From an uncultured Bacillota bacterium (GTDB taxonomy: Bacteria > Bacillota > Clostridia > Peptostreptococcales > Anaerovoracaceae): DNA of 21,352 nucleotides. The DNA is taken from contig CAMNJK010000005.1 in the NCBI GenBank assembly GCA_946541435.1, forward strand, positions 1 through 21,352. The letters run 5' to 3'. The notes beneath the pieces were generated by a model. That model was not told where the DNA came from and ran no database searches. It saw nothing but the letters and a program-made list of their open reading frames with translations. How positions within the stretch are numbered: position 1 is the first letter of the stretch; every line of letters begins with the position of its first letter. This document shows positions 15,510 through 21,352 of this stretch, piece after piece. The translations under genes were made by a program, and so were the position numbers.

Positions 15510-16532
15510 ATGACAACGAAAATTGCTATCAACGGATTTGGTCGGATCGGACGTCTGGCATTCAGAAAGGTATTTGAGGACGAAGGTTGTGATATCGTCG
15601 CCATCAACGACCTGACAAACCCGGGCATGCTGGCGCATCTTCTGAAGTATGACAGCGTGCAGGGAAGATACTGCGACGCTCATGAGATCACCCATGATGA
15701 TACATCCATCACAGTGGATGGCAGGAAGATCCCCATCTTCAGCGAGGCGGACGCATCCAAGCTGCCCTGGGGCGAATATGATGTAGATATCGTTCTGGAG
15801 TGCACAGGATTCTACACATCCACAGAAAAATCCCAGGCCCACATCGATGCCGGCGCAAAGAAAGTCCTGATTTCCGCGCCTGCAGGCAATGACCTGAAGA
15901 CCATCGTTTACGGTGTCAACCACGAAACACTGACAAAGGACGACAAGATCGTTTCCGGCGCCTCCTGCACCACCAACTGCCTGGCTCCCATGGCAAAGGT
16001 CCTGTCCCAGTACAGGGATTTGAGAACCGGATTCATGACGACTATCCACGCATATACCGGCGACCAGATGCTTCTGGACGGACCCCACCGCAAGGGTGAC
16101 CTGCGCCGGGCGAGAGCCGGTGCCATCAACATCGTACCGAATTCCACCGGCGCTGCCAAGGCCATCGGTCTGGTCATTCCGGAACTGGACGGCAAGCTGA
16201 TCGGATCCGCCCAGAGAGTCCCGGTACCCACAGGCTCCATTACCATCCTGGATGCTACACTGAAGGATGAGACGGATTCCGTATCTGTGGAAGGCATCAA
16301 TGAAGCCATGAAGGCAGCCCAGAGTGAGTCCTTCGGCTACACCGAAGAAGAACTGGTTTCCAGCGATATCATCGGCATCCCCTACGGATCTCTCTTTGAC
16401 GCGACACAGACACTGGCAGAGAAGTGCGGAACCCACATCTATGAAGTCCGTATCGTTGCATGGTATGACAACGAGATGAGCTATGTGAACCAGCTGATCC
16501 GGACCATGAAGCACATGGGGACCCTCTGCTAG
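15510..16532 (+). CDS. gap: glyceraldehyde-3-phosphate dehydrogenase, NAD-type
   Basis: A 340-residue cytosolic enzyme of lower glycolysis, oxidising glyceraldehyde-3-phosphate to 1,3-bisphosphoglycerate. NAD-binding motif INGFGRIGR (7-15), AINDL with D34 (points to NAD rather than NADP), catalytic C153 in [12 protein letters not shown] and partner H180 in TTIHAYT are all present. Length is normal. AGGAGGT at 15497-15503 is a very strong ribosome site, in keeping with high expression. Pyruvate kinase follows 30 bases later, so the two form an operon. It is the classical, phosphorylating type; no frameshift or missing residue is seen. Confidence 0.97.
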   Translation: MTTKIAINGFGRIGRLAFRKVFEDEGCDIVAINDLTNPGMLAHLLKYDSVQGRYCDAHEITHDDTSITVDGRKIPIFSEADASKLPWGEYDVDIVLECTGFYTSTEKSQAHIDAGAKKVLISAPAGNDLKTIVYGVNHETLTKDDKIVSGASCTTNCLAPMAKVLSQYRDLRTGFMTTIHAYTGDQMLLDGPHRKGDLRRARAGAINIVPNSTGAAKAIGLVIPELDGKLIGSAQRVPVPTGSITILDATLKDETDSVSVEGINEAMKAAQSESFGYTEEELVSSDIIGIPYGSLFDATQTLAEKCGTHIYEVRIVAWYDNEMSYVNQLIRTMKHMGTLC

Positions 16533-16536
16533 GACA

Positions 16537-16549
16537 GGCCAGCTTTTGG
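16537..16549 (-). repeat. near copy of the dispersed 12-mer between gap and pyk
   Basis: On the minus strand this reads CCAAAAGCTGGCC, two changes from the consensus and sharing CAAAAGCTGGCC with the DeoR-gene copy. Intergenic. Confidence 0.35.
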
Positions 16550-16555
16550 AAGGGG
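16550..16555 (+). promoter_or_regulatory. ribosome binding site selecting a TTG start
   Basis: AAGGGG lies 7 bases before TTG at 16563. The conserved pyruvate kinase start (KATKIVCTLGPAS) begins at once after that codon and no ATG or GTG fits, so the rare TTG is the real start. Confidence 0.8.
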
Positions 16556-16562
16556 TGTTATA

Positions 16563-18035
16563 TTGAAAGCAACGAAGATCGTATGCACGCTGGGGCCGGC
16601 AAGTACGGACCCGCAGATCATAAAGGACATGCTGGCGGCGGGGATGAACGTGGCGAGACTGAACTGTTCCCACGGATCCCATGAGGAGCATCTGGAAAAA
16701 ATGAACTCCTTCCGCCAGGCAGCGAAGGAACTGGGCCTGCCTCCGGCGATCCTGCTGGACACCAAGGGACCGGAGATCCGGCTGGGCACTTTTGCAGAAG
16801 GCCGGGCGCATCTGGAGAAGGGCCAGGAGTTTGTCCTGCGGTGCGCCGGGGATGCAAAGGCTGGCCAAAAGGCTGCGGAACCTTTGCCCGGCACAGCGGA
16901 GGGGGTCTCCATTTCCTATCCGCAGCTGGCCGGTCAGGTCACTGAAGGCACCAGGATCCTGGTGGACGACGGGAAGATCCGGATGAAGGTGAAGGAAGTG
17001 CGCGACGGAGACATTGTCTGCGAAGTGCGGGATGCCGGCTGGGTCAGCACGAAAAAAGGCGTGAACGTCCCGGACATCCATCTGGATATGCCCTTTCTCT
17101 CTGAACGGGATAAAGAAGATCTGCTGTTCGGCATTGAACAGGACGTGGATTTCATCGCCGCATCCTTTACCCGGTCGGTGGAAGATGTGCAGGACATCCG
17201 AACCTTCCTGGATCAGAACGGGGGAGCGCACATCCGGATCATCTCAAAGATCGAGAATCCGGAAGGGATCAGAAACTTTCAGGAGATCCTGGCCGCGTCC
17301 GACGGGATCATGATCGCCCGCGGTGATATGGGTGTGGAAGTGGATTACGCCACCCTGCCGGGGATCCAGAAGGAGTTCATCGACCAGTGCAACCGGGTCG
17401 GCAAGCCCGTCATCACGGCAACGCAGATGCTGGAGTCCATGATCAGTGAGCCCATGCCCACCCGGGCGGAGATCACAGACGTGGCCAACGCTGTGTTCGA
17501 CGGGACCTCCGCGGTGATGCTCTCCGGTGAGAGCGCCAGCGGCCAGTATCCGGTGCAGTCGGTCAAGGTAATGACCAGGATCCTGGAACAGGCGGAACGG
17601 GATCTGCACAGCTTCGCCGGGCGGCGGGTCACGGAAGAATTCTATTCCGAGACCATCCGGGACGGACACGCGGACCTGTCCACGGCCATCGGGCACGCTG
17701 CCTGCCAGGCGGCGAATGACATCGGCGCGAAAGCGCTGCTGGCCGTCACCCAGTCCGGCTATACTGCCCGGATGATGGCGCGGTTCCATCCGGACCAGCC
17801 CATCATCGCGGCCACCCCATCAAAGCAGGCGGCCAGAGAAATGGCCCTGATCCGCGGCGTCATTCCTGTGATGACGGAAGTGACCTATGAATGGGATGAG
17901 CTTTCCCGGGAAGCGGTGGAAGGCGCCCGGCGTCTGGGATTCCTTTCTCCCGGCGACCGCGTTGTGGTCAGCGCCGGCCTGCCTTTGAATGAATCCGGAA
18001 ACACGAATATGATCGTTGTTGAGACTGTAAAGTAA
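16563..18035 (+). CDS. pyk: pyruvate kinase
   Basis: A 490-residue enzyme making pyruvate and ATP from phosphoenolpyruvate and ADP. Motifs in order: KIVCTLGPAS (5-14), ARLNCSHG (31-38), LLDTKGPEIRLG (64-75), SKIENPEG with K229 and E231 (catalytic lysine and metal ligand), ARGDMG with D255, and ITATQMLESM (284-293). It is a little longer than usual because the B domain has about ten extra residues around DAKAGQK (97-103), where one copy of the dispersed 12-mer lies. The C-terminal allosteric-type domain ends in the family pattern NMIVVETVK, with no added phosphohistidine domain. TTG start. A strong terminator follows. Partner of gap in an operon. Confidence 0.96.
   Translation: MKATKIVCTLGPASTDPQIIKDMLAAGMNVARLNCSHGSHEEHLEKMNSFRQAAKELGLPPAILLDTKGPEIRLGTFAEGRAHLEKGQEFVLRCAGDAKAGQKAAEPLPGTAEGVSISYPQLAGQVTEGTRILVDDGKIRMKVKEVRDGDIVCEVRDAGWVSTKKGVNVPDIHLDMPFLSERDKEDLLFGIEQDVDFIAASFTRSVEDVQDIRTFLDQNGGAHIRIISKIENPEGIRNFQEILAASDGIMIARGDMGVEVDYATLPGIQKEFIDQCNRVGKPVITATQMLESMISEPMPTRAEITDVANAVFDGTSAVMLSGESASGQYPVQSVKVMTRILEQAERDLHSFAGRRVTEEFYSETIRDGHADLSTAIGHAACQAANDIGAKALLAVTQSGYTARMMARFHPDQPIIAATPSKQAAREMALIRGVIPVMTEVTYEWDELSREAVEGARRLGFLSPGDRVVVSAGLPLNESGNTNMIVVETVK
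16854..16865 (+). repeat. dispersed 12-mer GCAAAGGCTGGC, copy in a pyruvate kinase insertion
   Basis: Exact copy, within an apparent ten-residue insertion of the B domain. Confidence 0.6.
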
Positions 18036-18055
18036 CGCAGCAACAGGCGAAAGCC

Positions 18056-18093
18056 CGCCTGACAGGTCGTGAGAGATCTGTCAGGCGTTTTTT
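18056..18093 (+). terminator. intrinsic terminator after pyruvate kinase
   Basis: CGCCTGACAG (18056-18065) pairs perfectly with CTGTCAGGCG (18078-18087), then six T. An alternative small hairpin, AGGCG-CGCCT, could form with upstream bases 18045-18060 and would compete for CGCCT. Confidence 0.92.
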
Positions 18094-18156
18094 ATTGGGC
18101 GGACCTGGGGGGCAACCAAAGAATTCCATAAAATAACAAAAAATACCTTTTCTCTA

Positions 18157-18185
18157 TTGATTTGAGGGCGAATCCATTGTATAAT
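18157..18185 (+). promoter_or_regulatory. promoter of the surface protein gene
   Basis: TTGATT (18157-18162) and a perfect TATAAT (18180-18185), spacer 17 bases. Start near 18192, leader about 70 bases, with GGAGGGG at 18247-18253 before the ATG. No other feature is seen in the 225-base gap besides this and the preceding terminator. Confidence 0.7.
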
Positions 18186-18260
18186 GAAAACCCAAAATAA
18201 GGAAACGATGTAATTAAAAGGAATGACCATCAGAGTGAAAACAGAAGGAGGGGTATTAGA

Positions 18261-21200
18261 ATGTTGAGAAACGAATCAGAAAAGATGAGGCCGGGGATTC
18301 TGCTCCTGGTACTCATGGTCAGTGTCATGATCGCGGGGGCGTACATGAGTCTGCCGGCCGTGTCCATGGCCCAGACCGGGCTGGCCACCACGGCGGATGA
18401 GAAAGACCTGCCGACCAATTATGTGTCTTTGCAGCGCTTTGACCTGAAGGACGCGGACAGCTTCACATCCACCAATCCGAAGGTCCAGCTGACGGATCAG
18501 TGGGTCCACGCCGCCACCGGACATACGCCGCCGGTGTACACTTTTGCCAAGGCGCTTTACTACAAGGGCCCGCTGAACTGGGGAACTGCCAACCGGACGA
18601 AGACGGCGGACGCCAAGCTGAAGCCCAACAGTATTCCGGGGGAGTTTACCTTCCGATGGAACAATATCGCCAGGCTGACGGACAACAGAACGGCGGATCT
18701 GCAGCTGGTGCTGTCGGACTGGGTCTATAACGTGGGGGCCCAGCCGGAATCCGTCAAGAACGCGGATCGTGACATGTATGTTCTGCTGGCCGGAAACAAC
18801 CTGGGAACGAACATCGTGGACTGCCCGCCGCGAAAGGGCTTTCTCAATACGGACGCCGTGGAGGTGTCCACCACCACATCCGTGAAGATGACTTTCCGGG
18901 TGCTGGAGCATGGAACGGATACACCCATCGATGCGCAGAAGTATCCCACCATGCTGTTTGGCGTGGTGGATCTGGATCAGCAGGATTACAGCATCGCGGG
19001 GGAGAAATCCGATGCCCAGAAATATGCGGGAAAGTACTCTGAAGGCGTGGGCCTTCTCTCCGGATTCCTGAGTCCCATCTGGCTGACCGCGGGGACGCTG
19101 GAACGGATCGATACGGTGGATGGATGCCAGAAGATCCGGGGGACCGTGGAAGACAGCACCAACACCCTGGTCAGCGGATTCGCGGCAGGCGTCGCGCCCC
19201 AGGAGTTCAGCTTCATCTGGTATGGTTCTTCCACGGTGAATCATGCCAGTGTCGGTGAAGACGGCGCGCCTGCGGGGCGCGGCATCGGGACAAAATTCCA
19301 GCCATACTCGGAGATCGTGACGGATACCGTGAAGGTGTCATACGAATGGAACGGCGCGCACCCGAACAGACAGGTTCCCGCCGGCGCGGAGATGGAGATC
19401 GGATCTTCCTATGATGTGGATACCTCCTATAAGCCGGGGGATACGGTGGAGGAGGACGGCAAAACCTGGACATTTCAGGGCTGGGACAAGTCCGGTACCA
19501 TCACCGTCAATGAGGACACTGTCATCCGGGGCGCCTGGCAGTACGATGACAAGTATACCGTGACCTATGAGTGGGATGGCGACCATCCGGACAGGAAGGT
19601 GCCGGCGGGTCAGACGGAGATCCCCTCCGGCAGCGACTATGCTGTGGACACCAGCTATGCGCCCGGGGATACCGTTACCGATGAGGAGGGGACCTGGACC
19701 TTCCTGGGATGGGACAGGACCGGCACCATCAAAGTGACCAGTGACATCGTCATCCGGGGGAAATGGGCGCTGGAGCCTTTCCATGAGATCACAACGGAAG
19801 TCATCAACGGAACCATCACGGAGCATCAGAAGAAGATCCCCCAGGGGGAGGACAGGAATATAAGCTACGCGCCGGACCCGGGCTGCCAGTTCGGCTCCAT
19901 CACAGTGGACGGAGAAGCGGTCAGTACAGAGGAGCATCCACAGGACTATACCTTCAGCGCCATCAAAAAGAACCATCACATCCGGGTGGTGTATGAGAAG
20001 ATGCCGCAGCTTGCCGTGGTGAAGACCAGCGACAGGGAGGTATACAACGCGGGGGATACCGTCACCTATACCGTTACGGTGAAGCAGACCGCGGCAGACG
20101 CGGAAGCCAGAGATGTGATCGTAACAGACGCGCTGCAGGAGGGTCTGACACTGGTTCCGGACAGTATCGCAGGCAAGGGCATCGAAGTGACGGATCAGCA
20201 GGCCCAGAGCTATGAGCTGCACATCCCGGTCCTCAAAGATGAGATCACCTACACTTATCAGGCGGTCACCAGAGAAGATCTGGATGCGGAGGAACTGGTC
20301 AATACCGTGGAGGCGGCAGCGGGGAACGCCCCGGATCCCGTCCGTGATACAGCCAAAGTGAGATCCCTGACCCCCAAGCCGCAGATCGAGAAGGAAGTGT
20401 CCAACGAGACGCCGGAACAGGGCGAAGAGATCACCTATACCATTACAGTGAAGGAGCCCCAGGACGGCATCACGCTGAAGAACGCAGTGGTGACGGATGC
20501 GCTTCCGGCGGGGGTGCGCCTGGCATCGGACGGTATCGCGGTGACCGGAGATCCGGCCACGGTGGAAACAGCAGGCAATCAGCTGACGGTCCGGATCCCC
20601 CTGCTGACGGACATGACCGTCATCCGGTTCCGGGCGACAGTGGAAGCCGCGCAGGGATCCGTTGACAACATCGCTGTTCTGACGGGCGATGGGATCCGGG
20701 AACTGGAGGACCATGCCAGGATCACGGTCAAAAAACCGGAACCCGCCCTCACAAAGACCGTCAGCGCAGAGAAAGTCGCCCCGGGAGACACCGTGACCTA
20801 TACCTTGACCGCAGGCAGCGCGGTGCCGCTGAAGCAGGCGGTGATCCGGGACACGCCGCCGGAGGGCGTTACCATCCTGCCGGATACTGTGAAATGCAGC
20901 GCGGCGGACGCGTCGGTCAAAGTGGAGGGCAACACCCTGACGGCGGTCTTCCAAAGGCTGGCGGAAAATGTAACGATCACTTATGACGCCCGCATCGATG
21001 CTGCCGGTGATCTGACCAACACAGCGGCTCTGACGGCGGACAATTTCCCGGACGGTCCCCTGCAGGATCATGCCACAGTGATCTCCGTTCAGCGGGACAT
21101 CCCGGTCACACCGGAAAATACGGAACGGACCGATAAGGTCCTGAAGACGGTCAAAACAAAAACCGTCAAGACCGTGAAGCAGGACAAGACAAAGCGGTAC

Positions 21201-21332
21201 TATGATTCGCCGAAAACCGGGGACGGGACGCATCTCGCTGCGGCGGTGTGCATCATGCTGCTGGCAGCCGCGGCGGCATCCCTTCTGCTGCGCAGACGCA
21301 GACAGGCAGGGGGAGAGCGCGGTCGAAGATAA
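18261..21332 (+). CDS. cell-wall-anchored surface protein with SHIRT-like and DUF11-like repeats
   Basis: A 1023-residue exported protein. Residues 9-38 hold a basic start and a hydrophobic signal segment ending near SMAQTG. Residues 45-355 are a domain I do not recognise (adhesin-like, rich in beta pattern). Two SHIRT-like repeats follow (357-427, 433-502: YEWxGxHPxRxVPAG ... WTFxGWDxxGTI ... RGxW), then a TTEVINGTIT-type module (508-579), and three DUF11-like repeats (583-698, 706-824, 828-944) with VTYTxTV and VTDALPxGV marks. A Lys/Thr-rich stretch (958-978) leads to the sortase signal SPKTG (983-987), a hydrophobic run and RRRR. This is a wall-linked stalked adhesin by architecture; its ligand is unknown. 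No sortase gene is in the window. Confidence 0.88.
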   Translation: MLRNESEKMRPGILLLVLMVSVMIAGAYMSLPAVSMAQTGLATTADEKDLPTNYVSLQRFDLKDADSFTSTNPKVQLTDQWVHAATGHTPPVYTFAKALYYKGPLNWGTANRTKTADAKLKPNSIPGEFTFRWNNIARLTDNRTADLQLVLSDWVYNVGAQPESVKNADRDMYVLLAGNNLGTNIVDCPPRKGFLNTDAVEVSTTTSVKMTFRVLEHGTDTPIDAQKYPTMLFGVVDLDQQDYSIAGEKSDAQKYAGKYSEGVGLLSGFLSPIWLTAGTLERIDTVDGCQKIRGTVEDSTNTLVSGFAAGVAPQEFSFIWYGSSTVNHASVGEDGAPAGRGIGTKFQPYSEIVTDTVKVSYEWNGAHPNRQVPAGAEMEIGSSYDVDTSYKPGDTVEEDGKTWTFQGWDKSGTITVNEDTVIRGAWQYDDKYTVTYEWDGDHPDRKVPAGQTEIPSGSDYAVDTSYAPGDTVTDEEGTWTFLGWDRTGTIKVTSDIVIRGKWALEPFHEITTEVINGTITEHQKKIPQGEDRNISYAPDPGCQFGSITVDGEAVSTEEHPQDYTFSAIKKNHHIRVVYEKMPQLAVVKTSDREVYNAGDTVTYTVTVKQTAADAEARDVIVTDALQEGLTLVPDSIAGKGIEVTDQQAQSYELHIPVLKDEITYTYQAVTREDLDAEELVNTVEAAAGNAPDPVRDTAKVRSLTPKPQIEKEVSNETPEQGEEITYTITVKEPQDGITLKNAVVTDALPAGVRLASDGIAVTGDPATVETAGNQLTVRIPLLTDMTVIRFRATVEAAQGSVDNIAVLTGDGIRELEDHARITVKKPEPALTKTVSAEKVAPGDTVTYTLTAGSAVPLKQAVIRDTPPEGVTILPDTVKCSAADASVKVEGNTLTAVFQRLAENVTITYDARIDAAGDLTNTAALTADNFPDGPLQDHATVISVQRDIPVTPENTERTDKVLKTVKTKTVKTVKQDKTKRYYDSPKTGDGTHLAAAVCIMLLAAAAASLLLRRRRQAGGERGRR
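19329..19541 (+). repeat. SHIRT-like repeat 1 in the surface protein
   Basis: Encodes residues 357-427. It shares with the second repeat the YEW-G-HP start, the VDTSY-PGDTV centre and WTF-GWD end. Confidence 0.7.
19557..19766 (+). repeat. SHIRT-like repeat 2 in the surface protein
   Basis: Encodes residues 433-502, closely parallel to repeat 1. Such repeats are rod-forming in streptococcal surface proteins; here only two are present. Confidence 0.7.
20007..21092 (+). repeat. three DUF11-like repeats in the surface protein
   Basis: Encodes residues 583-698, 706-824 and 828-944. Each has a start like LxKTVSxExVxPGDTVTYTxT, a middle VxDxLPxGVxxxPD and an end with NTAxL or NTVEA. These are immunoglobulin-like stalk modules and diverge from one another, so recent duplication is unlikely. 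Confidence 0.75.
20952..20962 (+). repeat. partial copy (CAAAGGCTGGC) in the surface protein gene
   Basis: Eleven bases of the consensus, in a different reading frame (Gln-Arg-Leu-Ala) from the other coding copies. Confidence 0.4.
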
Positions 21333-21352
21333 GCAGCGGGCGACGGGACTCG

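Noticed and set aside
15423..17231. Minus-strand open frame of 602 codons across the regulator, gap and pyk
   Set aside because: It lies opposite three well-conserved genes, has no family character, and arises from codon bias in GC-rich DNA.
19338..21233. Minus-strand open frame of 631 codons opposite the surface protein
   Set aside because: It mirrors the repeats of the real gene and is unusually rich in Arg, His and Cys, typical of a shadow frame.

Overview
The window looks like a chromosomal segment from a moderately GC-rich, low-branching Gram-positive anaerobe, most likely a member of the Clostridia. The reasons are strong AGGAGG-type ribosome binding sites, TTGACA/TATAAT promoters, hairpin-plus-T terminators, an AddB-type (not RecBCD) nuclease subunit, a lipoprotein-anchored ABC importer and a cell-wall-anchored protein with an LPXTG-like signal. 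I see no rRNA, tRNA, CRISPR array, insertion sequence or phage gene. Species cannot be fixed from the sequence alone.

Left part (1-9421) is a nucleobase/nucleoside block. After a gene-poor 382-base leader comes an NCS1-family permease (383-1951) and a dihydropyrimidinase/hydantoinase (2084-3511), both plus strand and apparently one uptake-and-ring-opening unit. A two-way terminator (3573-3612) separates them from a minus-strand adenine-phosphoribosyltransferase-like gene (3640-4191). Diverging from it is a four-gene importer: BMP-type lipoprotein (4421-5647), double-ATPase (5795-7333) and two permeases (7326-8435, 8435-9421), resembling the guanosine/nucleoside importer NupNOPQ of Bacillus. 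A strong terminator-like hairpin after the lipoprotein gene probably makes binding protein in excess over the membrane parts.

Middle part (9574-14350) holds addB, the nuclease/scaffold half of the AddAB recombination enzyme, with no addA beside it, and then a PIN/NYN-like nuclease-fold protein with a long basic, low-complexity linker, driven by its own promoter and closed by a long terminator hairpin.

Right part (14630-18035) is a central glycolysis cluster: a DeoR-family regulator with repeated sites at its own promoter, then glyceraldehyde-3-phosphate dehydrogenase and pyruvate kinase (TTG start). The last gene (18261-21332) is a 1023-residue surface protein with two SHIRT-like repeats, three DUF11-like repeats and a C-terminal SPKTG sortase signal.

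The least expected signal is not a gene: the 11-mer GCAAAGGCTGG occurs five times (four extend to the 12-mer GCAAAGGCTGGC), on both strands, in intergenic and coding DNA, with further near copies. That is far above chance for 21 kb and resembles a dispersed functional oligonucleotide (uptake-sequence-like or Chi-like).
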